Positions 50,551 to 59,042 of a stretch of DNA of 64,000 nucleotides are shown piece after piece. How positions within the stretch are numbered: the first letter of the stretch is position 1; every line of letters starts with the position of its first letter. A program made the position numbers and the translations under genes. The notes beneath the pieces are model-generated. The model was not told where the DNA came from. It ran no database searches and was given only the letters and a program-made list of their open reading frames with translations. This DNA is from Bacillus_BA fengqiuensis (lineage in GTDB: Bacteria > Bacillota > Bacilli > Bacillales > Bacillaceae_H). The DNA lies in NCBI GenBank assembly GCA_030813035.1, contig JAUSTV010000006.1, one strand, 5' to 3'.

Positions 50551-50835
50551 ATGGAAATATACAGCGATTTACTATTGTTGTACGCGACATATGCAAGCCC
50601 GGTTGTTTTGATTATGCTGATTTTCTTTCTGTGCCGTCATATTTATGTAGTACGCCCAGCGGCAAGTTCTCGCTATCAAAAACGGGAAATGAACGTACGC
50701 GAACAAAGTAAATGGGTATCGCTTCGCCAGCTATGGCGTTTCACTTATTTATTTATGAAAAAGCCAACAAAAGAAATGGACAAACAAGATGATGGTGAAG
50801 AACGACCTTTCCTTCAGGCAGGATCTTGTTTATAA
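50551..50835 (+). CDS. MifM-like membrane sensor peptide upstream of yidC2
   Basis: A 94-residue protein with a single N-terminal membrane helix (YASPVVLIMLIFFLCRHIYVV, ~14-34), a basic middle (RYQKREMNVREQSK; RQLWRFTYLF) and an acidic end (EMDKQDDGEERPF). Length, topology, position and the Arg-x13-Met-then-DD.EE spacing resemble B. subtilis MifM, a 95-residue arrest peptide that reports YidC activity and induces yidC2. Codons 85-88 (50803-50814) contain most of the left arm that pairs with the yidC2 ribosome site. No sequence-level proof of homology from here. ATG 50551 follows GAAAGAGAGCG. Confidence 0.75.
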   Translation: MEIYSDLLLLYATYASPVVLIMLIFFLCRHIYVVRPAASSRYQKREMNVREQSKWVSLRQLWRFTYLFMKKPTKEMDKQDDGEERPFLQAGSCL

Positions 50836-50859
50836 ACAACTAAACATGTTGGAGGAAAG
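50807..50859 (+). promoter_or_regulatory. Stem-loop sequestering the yidC2 ribosome binding site
   Basis: CTTTCCTTC (50807-50815) pairs with GGAGGAAAG (50851-50859) over nine pairs including one G-U; A816-T850 and G817-T849 extend it to eleven. The right arm is the yidC2 Shine-Dalgarno, and the left arm lies in the last codons of the upstream peptide gene, just 3' of its acidic DDGEE codons. A ribosome paused there would cover the left arm and free the site. Confidence 0.75.
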
Positions 50860-50866
50860 AGAAAAG

Positions 50867-51610
50867 ATGAAAAGTAAATTGCTCATTTTAGCTTCGTTAT
50901 TGTTAGTCGTATTATCCGGCTGTAATTTAAATGAACCGATTACATCGGAAAGCACCGGTGTGTGGAATCATTATTTTGTTTATCCGATGTCGCTGCTGTT
51001 GACAAAAGTAGCAGAAACGGCAGGCGGAAGCTATGGCTTATCTATCATCATCGTGACGATTATCATTCGATTAGTGCTGCTTCCTCTAATTATGAGACAG
51101 CAAAAAAGTACGATGGGAATGCAAGCATTGCGTCCGGAAATGGAAAATTTACGTAAAAAATATCCGTCAAAAGATATGGAATCACAGCAAAAAATGCAAA
51201 AAGAAATGATGGAATTGTATCAAAAGCATAACATCAATCCGCTTGGCGGGTGTTTGCCCCTTTTAGTCCAATTTCCAATCATCATGGCGTTCTATTATGC
51301 AATTGGGCGTACAGAGGCAATTGCTGAGCATTCATTTTTATGGGTAAGTTTAGGCCAGCCGGATCCATATTTCATTTTACCAATTGTTGCTGCATTGACG
51401 ACCTTCGTTCAGATTAAAGTCGGTATGACAGACGAAATGCCGCCGCAAATGAAAATTACGATGTACATCATGCCGGTATTCGTCTTGATAGCAGGTATTT
51501 CATTACCGTCCGCCTTGGCTTTGTACTGGGTAATCGGGAACTGCTTTGGTATTGCTCAAGGAATCTATTTGAAAAAAAGAATGGCACTTTTGCAAAAAAG
51601 CGCACAATAA
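50867..51610 (+). CDS. yidC2: YidC/Oxa1 membrane protein insertase (YidC2/YqjG type)
   Basis: A 247-residue lipoprotein insertase: lipobox LSGC (~19), about five membrane segments, and YidC core signatures GLSIIIVTIIIRLVLLPL (the conserved hydrophilic-groove Arg), PEMENLRKKYPSKD, NPLGGCLPLLVQFPI and LALYWVIGNCF. The absence of rnpA/rpmH nearby argues for the YqjG-type second copy rather than SpoIIIJ. ATG 50867 follows GTTGGAGGAAAGAG. The leader suggests expression is raised when YidC function drops. Confidence 0.92.
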   Translation: MKSKLLILASLLLVVLSGCNLNEPITSESTGVWNHYFVYPMSLLLTKVAETAGGSYGLSIIIVTIIIRLVLLPLIMRQQKSTMGMQALRPEMENLRKKYPSKDMESQQKMQKEMMELYQKHNINPLGGCLPLLVQFPIIMAFYYAIGRTEAIAEHSFLWVSLGQPDPYFILPIVAALTTFVQIKVGMTDEMPPQMKITMYIMPVFVLIAGISLPSALALYWVIGNCFGIAQGIYLKKRMALLQKSAQ

Positions 51611-51617
51611 AAGAACA

Positions 51618-51768
51618 AGGATGGCCGAAAAGGATAAAAACGGTGCTTTTCGGTCATCCTCATGAAAGGCTCCGTCGTGAAAATCCTGTAAAATCAGGAT
51701 TTCATGAGGGGGCTTTTTCATTGGAAATCAGCTTTTGTGGTCTACTGAGACTCAGGGGTCAGCCCTTT
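51618..51768. repeat. Paired-hairpin repeat, copy 10 (A-B-C)
   Basis: A hairpin AAGGATGGCCGAAAAGGA ... GCTTTTCGGTCATCCT, B hairpin GAAAGGCTCCGTCGTGAAAATCC ... GGATTTCATGAGGGGGCTTTTTC, tail C (TTGGAAATCAGCTTTTGTGGTC ... CAGGGGTCAGCCC). It begins eight bases after the yidC2 stop. Confidence 0.85.
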
Positions 51769-51902
51769 TTGATTTGCGTTCGCATGTGTAATGCCCTTTT
51801 TGTTGAGGGGTGGTTCACTTTGTAAAAACGAACGAAAAATTATATATGAAAGAATCATAAAGTTTGTATAATAATGGTATAAATGGAAGGAGATTGTTGG
51901 AA

Positions 51903-52568
51903 ATGGAGATAAACGTATTATCGATTAATATTGGGATGCCCCAAGAAGTGCCATTTCAGCGTAAAAGTATTCAAACCGGTATTAATAAAAATCCGGTGGA
52001 TGGCCCCGTATTTGTTTCACATGTGAATATTGAAGGAGACGGGCAAGCCGATTTAACGGTCCATGGCGGTGTGGATAAAGCTGTCTGTGTATATTGTTTC
52101 GAGCATTATTCTTATTGGGAAGAAACGTTGGGGCAAAAGCTGAGTGCAGGAGCGTTCGGCGAGAATTTGACTATATCCGGGGCAACAGAAGAAGAAATCA
52201 TGATCGGGGATATTTATCAGATGGGCGAAGTTGTTTTCCAAGTGAGTCAGCCAAGGCAGCCGTGTTATAAACTTTCGGTGAAATGGAACGAACCGCCCTT
52301 ACCGGTAATGATAAAAGAAACGGGATACTCCGGTTTCTATTTTCGGATTTTGCAGGAAGGCGTCATTAAGCCGGGGGAAACGCTCCGATTAGTGAAACGC
52401 CATCCTGATGCGGTTTCAATTGCATTTGCCAATCACATAAAATATAAAGACAAGCAAAATGAGGAGGGGCTGCTGAAGCTCGTTCAGCTCAATGAACTTG
52501 CTGAAGTTTGGAAAGGCGGGTTTCAGAATCGTTTAGAAGAAATGAAAAAATCAAACAAAACGCCTTGA
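51903..52568 (+). CDS. MOSC domain protein
   Basis: A 221-residue protein with a MOSC (molybdenum cofactor sulfurase C-terminal-like) domain: GDGQADLTVHGGVDKAVCVY, FGENLTISG, IGDIYQMGEVVFQVSQPRQPCYKL with the key Cys, then a C-terminal three-helix extension as in YiiM-type proteins. These bind Moco or reduce N-hydroxylated compounds; exact role unknown. ATG 51903 follows AAGGAGATTGTTGGAA. Confidence 0.9.
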   Translation: MEINVLSINIGMPQEVPFQRKSIQTGINKNPVDGPVFVSHVNIEGDGQADLTVHGGVDKAVCVYCFEHYSYWEETLGQKLSAGAFGENLTISGATEEEIMIGDIYQMGEVVFQVSQPRQPCYKLSVKWNEPPLPVMIKETGYSGFYFRILQEGVIKPGETLRLVKRHPDAVSIAFANHIKYKDKQNEEGLLKLVQLNELAEVWKGGFQNRLEEMKKSNKTP

Positions 52569-52705
52569 CATGAAACCCATTTCATACCATAAACTATAAA
52601 TAACCCCATAAAGTACCATTTTGGCCGGCGTTACTTGTGTCATACACGAGGCGTGACGGCACTGCAAAGAAGGACGTTTATAGCCGTCCTTCTTTTTTAT
52701 GGCTG
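52569..52705. other. Leader-like structured gap and terminator
   Basis: At 52670-52702, AAGAAGGACG / CGTCCTTCTT plus TTTT forms a strong terminator. Upstream, GGCCGGCGTTACTTGTGTCATACACGAGGCGTGACGGC can fold into GC-rich arms (GTGTC.ATACAC; GCCGGCG/CGTGACGGC), but no known riboswitch is recognised. Confidence 0.5.
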
Positions 52706-52812
52706 TATATGAAAAACCGTGAAATATGAAAGAGAAAAGGGAACTGAGTGAAAAAAGGGACTTTCTCCAAACGGAGCGGGTCTCTTTTTTTATTTAGTCT
52801 ATTTAAATGGCA

Positions 52813-52855
52813 GGGGATGACTCAAAAGGACTGTTGTCCCTTTTTGAGTCATCCT
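52813..52855. repeat. Paired-hairpin repeat, copy 11 (A only)
   Basis: GGGGATGACTCAAAAGGA ... TCCCTTTTTGAGTCATCCT, directly downstream of the minus-strand phosphodiesterase gene. Confidence 0.75.
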
Positions 52856-52861
52856 GATTGC

Positions 52862-53719
52862 CTATTTTTCTTTGATGTTCTTCACAATATGAGCTAATCG
52901 ATCAGGATAGTCTGTAAACATTCCATCTACTCCCCACTTAATGAGCCGTTTCATTTGTTTCGCATCGTTGACCGTATATGGGTGAATGTCGAGCCCCGTC
53001 GTTTTTACCGTTTGGACATATTGACTTGTCAGAAGTCGGGCATTCGGTCCTACCCCCACTGCATATGCGCTGATCGCTTTTAATTGCTTTCTTGTAATAA
53101 ATCCAGAGCGGTGTGATGGAAGAAGCTGGATGAGTCGTAAAGAAGGGTTCAATCGCTTTAGCTTTTGCAAGCTATCTTTACTGAATGATTGGATATATAT
53201 ATGGTTTGTTTTAATATCATAGCGTGTGATTAGTTCAACGAGCTTTTCTTCCATTTCTCCAGAGTGGGAAGGGGCTTTCACTTCAATATAATAGCGATGG
53301 TCGCTTCCGAACGTTTGAAAAATCTCTTCAAGTGTCGGTATTTGTAAACCTTCGTATTCCTTTTTGGCCCGTTTTGGATTCAAATGATTAAAGGAAGAAC
53401 CGGCATCCAGTTTTTTGATTTGAGTGAGCGTCAATTGCTTGACCAAGCCTTTCCCGTTCGTTGTTCGCTCCACGGTTTCGTCATGTAATGCAATCAATGT
53501 TCCGTCTTTGGTCATTTGCAGGTCAATTTCTGTATATGTCCCCCCTTGTTTGATACCAAGTTCATAGGCTTTAATGGTATGCTCCGGCGCGTATCCAGAG
53601 GCTCCCCGATGAGCAATGATGAGCAAATCGCGATGATCCGCGGAGGAAGGGAGCATGAAGAGAGCAAATACAAAGTACACGGCAGCTGCGAGTATGAGTA
53701 ATGTCCGGTAAATGATCAA
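52862..53719 (-). CDS. Membrane-anchored glycerophosphodiester phosphodiesterase
   Basis: A 285-residue GDPD protein with an N-terminal membrane helix (TLLILAAAVYFVFALFML) and the catalytic set AHRGASGYAPEHT (His, Arg, Glu), EIDLQMTKDG (Glu/Asp) and ALHDETVERTTNG (second His). It hydrolyses glycerophosphodiesters such as deacylated lipids or teichoic acid units outside the membrane. TTG 53719 is seven bases after GGAGG; longer in-frame starts would place that site inside the gene. Confidence 0.9.
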   Translation of the reverse strand: MIIYRTLLILAAAVYFVFALFMLPSSADHRDLLIIAHRGASGYAPEHTIKAYELGIKQGGTYTEIDLQMTKDGTLIALHDETVERTTNGKGLVKQLTLTQIKKLDAGSSFNHLNPKRAKKEYEGLQIPTLEEIFQTFGSDHRYYIEVKAPSHSGEMEEKLVELITRYDIKTNHIYIQSFSKDSLQKLKRLNPSLRLIQLLPSHRSGFITRKQLKAISAYAVGVGPNARLLTSQYVQTVKTTGLDIHPYTVNDAKQMKRLIKWGVDGMFTDYPDRLAHIVKNIKEK

Positions 53720-53903
53720 ATCGTTTCCCTCCAAAAATTTCATCATCTTATTATCATATTTCAAATAGGATTTGCCTTCAATATGCATCCCATTCATAAA
53801 TTCGCCATTTTGTCGTTCAAGGCTGTATGCAACAATGCTGGTTTTTGTGTTTTTAGCTCGTTTCGTCGAAATGGACAGTTCACCGGCTTTTAATACATCA
53901 TAA

Positions 53904-53942
53904 AAAGAATCGCCATGGCTTCATGGCGATTCTTTTTATGAT
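53904..53942. terminator. Terminator AAAAGAATCGCCATG/CATGGCGATTCTTTT
   Basis: A 15-bp perfect stem at the end of the sortase gene, also facing the divergently placed phosphodiesterase upstream region. Confidence 0.88.
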
Positions 53943-54541
53943 GGATATGCTTTATCTTTTGGCTTTTCGTCAACCGGTTCAAGGAGAGTCGTATAAACAA
54001 CGAGCCTTTTTTCATGGGTGCCTTGCTCCCGGTTAAATGATCCTGTACAGGTGATCAAGTTAAGCCGTTTAGCATTTGTTGGTCCGAAAATAATGGAAAG
54101 AGGAGCATGCTGCCGATCGTACGCTTCTTTTTTCGTAACGATAAACGTAAGCCTTTTCCCGTCCTTATCCTCTACGTGAATGAAGTCGCCTGTTGTTAAG
54201 CGGTTGAGATAGAAAAAGACGGCTGGCCCGGTTTTATCATCGACGTGACCAACCATCACCGCATTTCCTTGTTGGCCTGGAACCGCTCCTGGTGAAAACC
54301 AGCCAACCGTATCCCGGTTATCAGGAACAGCCATTTGTCCTGTATCCAATAAGCCTTTTGCTTCAATCGGAGCAGTTAGAGCCAGTTTTGGAATTTCTAA
54401 AGACACAGGCTGTGAAATGCCTATTTCATCTTGGTTCGTGGGCGGGTGCAGGACCAAGTTTGGCAAAACAGATTCATTTGCTGTACAACCTGAACTAAAG
54501 AAGAGAACCAATAAACCGATGGAGCATATGCGCTTAAGCAC
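53936..54541 (-). CDS. Class F sortase, predicted lipoprotein
   Basis: About 201 residues. The N-terminal signal has a possible lipobox (LVLFFSSGC) instead of the usual membrane anchor. Sortase residues: His in VMVGHVDDKTGPAVFFYL, Cys in NLITCTGSF, Arg in THEKRLVVYTT, the class F arrangement. GTG 54541 overlaps the stop of the upstream DUF4397 gene by eight bases and lacks a good ribosome site, implying translational coupling. Its likely substrate is that DUF4397 protein, which carries MPKTG. Confidence 0.85.
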   Translation of the reverse strand: MLKRICSIGLLVLFFSSGCTANESVLPNLVLHPPTNQDEIGISQPVSLEIPKLALTAPIEAKGLLDTGQMAVPDNRDTVGWFSPGAVPGQQGNAVMVGHVDDKTGPAVFFYLNRLTTGDFIHVEDKDGKRLTFIVTKKEAYDRQHAPLSIIFGPTNAKRLNLITCTGSFNREQGTHEKRLVVYTTLLEPVDEKPKDKAYPS

Positions 54542-55355
54542 GGTAACGACGAAAGGCAAGGGCGATGAAAACAAGGATGACAGCGCCGGCGGAAGCATAA
54601 ATCAAATTCTCAAACGAGTAGGTGGAAGCTGTTCCGCCCATTCCGGTTTTTGGCATCTCAGACGGCATGGTTATTTCAGGCGGCATCACGGATTGATCTT
54701 CTAACATCAATACTTCCAGGTTATCGGCTGTATTGATGGCCAGTACGTTATAAATGGTATTTTCCGCTAATTCCGTATCGGAAAGGTCTAGGATTTGCTG
54801 TTGGCCATCTGCGGTTGCAATGGCTAAATCATAAATATTTGGCTCAAGTTCTTTATAGTCACTTGTTTGTTTAAAGGCCAAATTATTAAATAATACATCT
54901 CCGCCTTGCAATCCCACATTGACGGCAGGAGCATCAGGTGAGAAGTGAGAGACGCGGATTTTCGCTTTACCATTCGCCACTTCCATGTCATCTTTTAATA
55001 CTTCCAGCTCCAGCTGTTGTAATGTGTTGGCTGCCACAACCGTATAAGCCATTCCCCCCTGTACATTGACAGATGCAGAGATGAGAGGATCTTTTTCCCC
55101 TTTTGTGCCGGCTTCATAGATTTCCACAGAATTAGAGCCTTCAGGCACGCTTAAGTAATCGGTTGCATCTGCAAAAACGATTCCTGATACGACTTGTTCA
55201 TCATTTATATATATATCGACAGCCGATGCATCAGGAGAAGCGTGAACAATGCGAATAAGTGATTCCATTTGCATTTCGGCATGTGATTGAACAGCCGCTA
55301 AAGGAAGTAAAGTGATTAGAAGCGCTATCAAGGTTAAAAATATCTTTTTCATCAT
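54534..55355 (-). CDS. Cell-wall-sorted DUF4397 protein (MPKTG motif)
   Basis: A 273-residue protein: signal peptide (FLTLIALLITLLPLAAVQSHA), two DUF4397 beta repeats (RIVHASPDASAVDIYIND; RVSHFSPDAPAVNVGLQGG), a short linker, then the sorting signal EMPKTGMGG, a hydrophobic helix (LIYASAGAVILVFIALAF) and RRYRA. This is a standard LPXTG-like tail with M for L. It overlaps the class F sortase gene. A paralogue lacking both signals is at 22600-23343. Start 55355 or 55352, behind AAAGGAG. Confidence 0.9.
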   Translation of the reverse strand: MMKKIFLTLIALLITLLPLAAVQSHAEMQMESLIRIVHASPDASAVDIYINDEQVVSGIVFADATDYLSVPEGSNSVEIYEAGTKGEKDPLISASVNVQGGMAYTVVAANTLQQLELEVLKDDMEVANGKAKIRVSHFSPDAPAVNVGLQGGDVLFNNLAFKQTSDYKELEPNIYDLAIATADGQQQILDLSDTELAENTIYNVLAINTADNLEVLMLEDQSVMPPEITMPSEMPKTGMGGTASTYSFENLIYASAGAVILVFIALAFRRYRA

Positions 55356-55637
55356 CAATCTCTCCTTTTGTCGTTTAATCCATGGTAAAAGTTGGATGAA
55401 TTAGTTGCACGTCCCTTATCATGTGTAGTATTGGAAAAGGATATACACATAAACAAAAAATTCCCTTTTAATCCATATTAAGGGTTAGTGAAATCTGTAC
55501 TAATAGATGCTTTTCACTTTGATTTGCATCAAAAATAGGACGTGGATTAAACACCTCCATGTCCTATTTGTTCTATATACGAGAATCATTTCAGTTGATG
55601 TAGTTGTAACGATCAAATGAGGAAAGGTAGGGTTGAA

Positions 55638-55889
55638 CTAAGAAGCATTTGTTTGCCTTTTTACTATAAATAAACTTGCCGTATAGGCAATCGCGGCATA
55701 GACAGCCCCGAAAATAAACCATAGACCAATACGCTGCATCCCCGTAAAACGATAAGGGATAAACCAAAATGGCAAGAAAAAGGCAACAAGAGCACCGGGC
55801 CATGTTCGTTTAAAAAGCCATTGATATAAAAATCCAGAAATGATAGACAAAATTGGAAGTCCAATAAAAAGATGCAGGTAAAGAAGCAA
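55638..55889 (-). CDS. Small membrane protein (DUF2651-like)
   Basis: About 83 residues with three hydrophobic segments (LYLHLFIGLPILSIISGFLY; WPGALVAFFLPFWFIPYRF; GLWFIFGAVYAAIAYTASLFI). TTG 55889 is eight bases after AGAGG; GTG 55898 overlaps that site. The pattern suggests DUF2651, function unknown. Confidence 0.65.
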   Translation of the reverse strand: MLLYLHLFIGLPILSIISGFLYQWLFKRTWPGALVAFFLPFWFIPYRFTGMQRIGLWFIFGAVYAAIAYTASLFIVKRQTNAS

Positions 55890-56139
55890 GGAAGGCACCT
55901 CTTTTTTTCACTAGTATATGCAGGGCATCGCTTTTTTCTAGTGTCAAACATTTCTTGTTCATTAAATGCTATATATTACCTAAGCAAAGACAAAAGCAGA
56001 TGTCCCAACGGATTTCTGCTTTTATTTTTGCTTTTTTTATGAGTGGAAATTATTGAGAGTTGAGATTTTGCTAGAATTCTAGGATGATAGGTTGCAGGGG
56101 GTCGTCAACCAACAAGGTAAATCCAAGGAGGAAAACGAC

Positions 56140-56832
56140 ATGAAAAAAACAGGTACAATTTTAGCAGCAGCTGCATTAGCAACAACAATTTTTGCTGGAG
56201 GAGCAAGTGCAAATGCACAAGCACCAACTCCAACTAACTGCAAAACTTATGTTTATACAGTTAATGGACAATCTGTCAACAGTGCGTTTATCCAACAGCT
56301 TTTAAATAAATACGGCTTCACATATAAAACAGCACAGCCAGCAGCAGTAAAACAGCCTACTCAAACAACAACTCAACAAGCGAAGCCAGCAGCGCAGCAA
56401 CCGGCAACAAATACAGAAAAACCGGCAGCGACAACTGCTTCAAACGTGAGCGAGTTTGAAAAGCAAGTAGCAAGTTTAGTTAACCAAGAGAGACAAAAAG
56501 CAGGTTTACAACCATTACAATTAGATACAAAATTAAGCGACGTAGCTCGTGAAAAATCAAAAGATATGATGAACAAAGGCTATTTCGACCACCAATCTCC
56601 AACATACGGTTCACCATTTGACATGATGAAGCAATTTGGTATCACATACAAATCAGCAGGTGAAAATATTGCTAAAGGCCAGCAAACACCACAAGAAGTC
56701 ATGAATGCTTGGATGAACAGTGAAGGTCACCGTGCTAACATCTTAAACGGCAGCTTCACTCACATCGGAGTTGGCTTCGTGAAAGACGCTCAAGGTACAA
56801 CATACTGGACACAAATGTTCATCGGTAAATAA
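56140..56832 (+). CDS. Secreted CAP-domain protein, YkwD type
   Basis: A 230-residue protein: signal peptide (AAAALATTIFAGGASANA), a short N-terminal module (CKTYVYTVNGQSVNSAFIQQLL), a Gln/Pro/Ala/Thr-rich linker (~75-110), then a C-terminal CAP/SCP domain with LVNQERQKAGLQPL, KGYFDHQSPTYGSPFDMM, SAGENIAKGQ and SEGHRANILNGSFTHIGVG. Metal-type His residues are present. Extracellular; function of bacterial CAP proteins is uncertain. ATG 56140 follows CCAAGGAGGAAAACGAC. Confidence 0.93.
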   Translation: MKKTGTILAAAALATTIFAGGASANAQAPTPTNCKTYVYTVNGQSVNSAFIQQLLNKYGFTYKTAQPAAVKQPTQTTTQQAKPAAQQPATNTEKPAATTASNVSEFEKQVASLVNQERQKAGLQPLQLDTKLSDVAREKSKDMMNKGYFDHQSPTYGSPFDMMKQFGITYKSAGENIAKGQQTPQEVMNAWMNSEGHRANILNGSFTHIGVGFVKDAQGTTYWTQMFIGK

Positions 56833-56850
56833 TATAAATCCACGTAAATA

Positions 56851-56886
56851 AAATGGACAGGGGATACCCCTGTCCATTTTATTTAC
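56851..56886. terminator. Terminator AAAATGGACAGGGG/CCCCTGTCCATTTT
   Basis: A 14-bp perfect stem after the CAP gene, usable from both sides. Confidence 0.88.
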
Positions 56887-56929
56887 GCATACCAAAACAC
56901 CGATATAGAAAGAAAATGAATCGTAAAAA

Positions 56930-56963
56930 GGGTATTTCCAAGCTTGGAAATACCCTTTGTCGT
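56930..56963. terminator. Hairpin AAAGGGTATTTCCAAG/CTTGGAAATACCCTTT
   Basis: A perfect 16-bp inverted repeat just beyond the SASP-like gene stop on the minus strand. Confidence 0.82.
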
Positions 56964-56971
56964 TCACCGTA

Positions 56972-57151
56972 TTATTCACCAGCATACCAGCTGTTTTGAT
57001 CTTCTTGCTGAGCTTTTGATGGCTTTCCTGCCTGTGCATCTGTCTCGATCGCGAATTCTGTTTCAAATGGTTTAGATACAGGCGTTTTCTCGTTTGCTTT
57101 CCCAACGTTTGCTCCAAATGAAGTTTTGTTTCGTTGTTGATTGTTTGGCAT
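56972..57151 (-). CDS. Gamma-type small acid-soluble spore protein-like
   Basis: A 59-residue Gln/Asn/Lys-rich protein with the block KPFETEFAIETDAQAG, very close to the gamma-SASP repeat FGTEFASETDAQ; it contains one repeat rather than the usual two. Such proteins are made in the forespore and degraded at germination as an amino acid store. ATG 57151 follows GTGGAGGTGATGATC. Confidence 0.75.
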   Translation of the reverse strand: MPNNQQRNKTSFGANVGKANEKTPVSKPFETEFAIETDAQAGKPSKAQQEDQNSWYAGE

Positions 57152-57386
57152 GATCATCACCTCCACGAAAATTAATGTGCCCGGGAGGTTTAGGAACTAT
57201 CCTGAGGCGTCAATGGGGGATAAAAAAGGATGATGGCTCAGCGACTGAATCAGCTGGAATGATAACGAGTTGACTTTATCCCCAAAACCGCGGTTTAATA
57301 GATAATAAGGAATAAAGGTTAACTATAAGGTGGCCTTACTCACATATAGGGGACTCCTGACATTTGTTTTACGGAAAGGAACTGTT

Positions 57387-58046
57387 ATGGAAGAACAAAA
57401 AACACCGAAAAAGCAGACGAACGTATTATTTGATTTAATCTTTTACATTGCGATGCCTTATTTAATATGGAATCAGGGAAGAGAATTCATCGGCGATTAT
57501 TATGCGATTTTATTATCGACAGCTCCTGCTTTCTTTTATACCATTTATAAATTTGTGAAAGAGCGTCAGTTCAATATTACGGGAATTTTTATCGTTGTAT
57601 CGTTATTGGCGCGTACGATTATCGATTTGGTATCGGGTGAAGCAGAAAGAATGCTTTATAACCAAGTATATTTTATGTTCGGACTGGCTCTTTTCTTTTT
57701 GGTCACGGTTTTAATTAATAAGCCGATGGGAATGTATTTCTTTGGTGATACAGCTCAGCTCATGGGCTATGAACGTAAAGATATTATGACCTACTTGAAA
57801 GAAAAAGATATGTATAAGATGCTTCGAATCTTGACTGTATTATTCAGTGTTCGCTACGGTGCGGTAGCGGTTGTGAAGCTCTGGCTGATTAACCAGTATG
57901 GAGTAGAAGGCTATGGAAAGATGATTATCGTGATGCAAGTCATCAACTGGATTTTTACGATTTTACTTGGCATTTACACCTATATGATCATCCGTAGGCT
58001 TCAGGATAAAACAGGAGACGCGGAAAATCCGAATATACAAGCTTAA
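57387..58046 (+). CDS. VC0807-family-like membrane protein
   Basis: A 219-residue protein with about six membrane segments (VLFDLIFYIAMPYLIW; AILLSTAPAFFYTIYKFV; ITGIFIVVSLLARTIIDLV; MFGLALFFLVTVLIN; MIIVMQVINWIFTILLGIYTYM). It matches the VC0807-type layout. ATG 57387 follows GGAAAGGAACTGTT. Function unknown. A paired-hairpin repeat follows. Confidence 0.8.
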   Translation: MEEQKTPKKQTNVLFDLIFYIAMPYLIWNQGREFIGDYYAILLSTAPAFFYTIYKFVKERQFNITGIFIVVSLLARTIIDLVSGEAERMLYNQVYFMFGLALFFLVTVLINKPMGMYFFGDTAQLMGYERKDIMTYLKEKDMYKMLRILTVLFSVRYGAVAVVKLWLINQYGVEGYGKMIIVMQVINWIFTILLGIYTYMIIRRLQDKTGDAENPNIQA

Positions 58047-58052
58047 TGCAAG

Positions 58053-58190
58053 TAGGATGACCGTAAAGGGTGAAAACCAACCCTTTTCGGTCATCCTAAT
58101 GAAAGGCCCCGTCTTGAAAATCCAGTAAGATCCAGGATTTCTTGACGGGGCCTTTCATTAAAAATCAGTTTTGCGTATGGGTCAGCTTCT
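58053..58190. repeat. Paired-hairpin repeat, copy 12 (A-B-C)
   Basis: A hairpin TAGGATGACCGTAAAGGGT / ACCCTTTTCGGTCATCCTA, B hairpin GAAAGGCCCCGTCTTGAAAATCC ... GGATTTCTTGACGGGGCCTTTC, tail C (ATTAAAAATCAGTTTTGCG ... GGGTCAGC). Confidence 0.88.
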
Positions 58191-58314
58191 TGTCAGTTCA
58201 TTTGAGCAGTATAAAAAATCAGACAGTTTCTGACAATTCCGTGAAGAAGATTGCTAGATTGATTTGTTCTGTATAAAATTCTTATAGGAATAAGAAAGAA
58301 GAAAGGACGAAAAG

Positions 58315-58806
58315 ATGAAATTAAAAACAGCGCTTACAACAATGGTTGCATTTTCAACGATTATACTAGGAGCTTGCGGAAATAATCAGGAAGCAAGTGA
58401 AGAAGAGGGACATGGGCATGCACAGCATGTGACGGGGGACTTGCGTGAAGAAACGGCAAGTGTGGATAGCTTGCCCAAGTTTTTGGCAGCAAAACCCGAT
58501 GACATGAAGGGGCTGTATCAAGCTGCAGCAAATCATCAAGAATTGCTGGAGAACATTCCTTGTTATTGCGGGTGTGGGGAATCAGCAGGCCACACGAGCA
58601 ACTATGATTGTTTTGTTTATGATAACAAAGAAAACGGGGCGGTCGTATGGGATGATCACGGTACAAGATGCGGTGTTTGTCTAGAGATTGCAGCCGAGTC
58701 AATCGTTGATTACAGTGAAGGTAAATCCATTAAGGAAATTCGTCAAACGATCGATGAAAAATACAAAGAGGGCTATGCAAAGCCAACTCCGACTCCTGAG
58801 GTTTAA
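58315..58806 (+). CDS. PCYCGC-motif lipoprotein
   Basis: A 163-residue lipoprotein: lipobox LGAC (~21), a His-rich segment (EGHGHAQHVTG), and the motif IPCYCGCGESAGHTSNYDCFV (~85), followed by CGVCLEIA. Six clustered Cys with His suggest metal binding, copper being the usual guess for this family. ATG 58315 follows GAAAGGACGAAAAG. It is transcribed alone. Confidence 0.88.
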   Translation: MKLKTALTTMVAFSTIILGACGNNQEASEEEGHGHAQHVTGDLREETASVDSLPKFLAAKPDDMKGLYQAAANHQELLENIPCYCGCGESAGHTSNYDCFVYDNKENGAVVWDDHGTRCGVCLEIAAESIVDYSEGKSIKEIRQTIDEKYKEGYAKPTPTPEV

Positions 58807-59042
58807 TAGAAATATACGTACAAATCAGGTATAGAAAATGTTTTTCATAACATTATTATGTTAACTTGTTAGTGAGAAGCTACTGGCAGAACCGGAATGC
58901 TCTATTCTCGCTTAGAAAGAGCCTGATGGAAAAGGAAATTAAATTCTTTACTTTTTTCGTAAAAATCTGAATTGTTATGAAACAATTATCAATGTTGAGC
59001 ATATGTTATATAACAAGAAGGGTGCGAAAAGGAGAGGATTTT

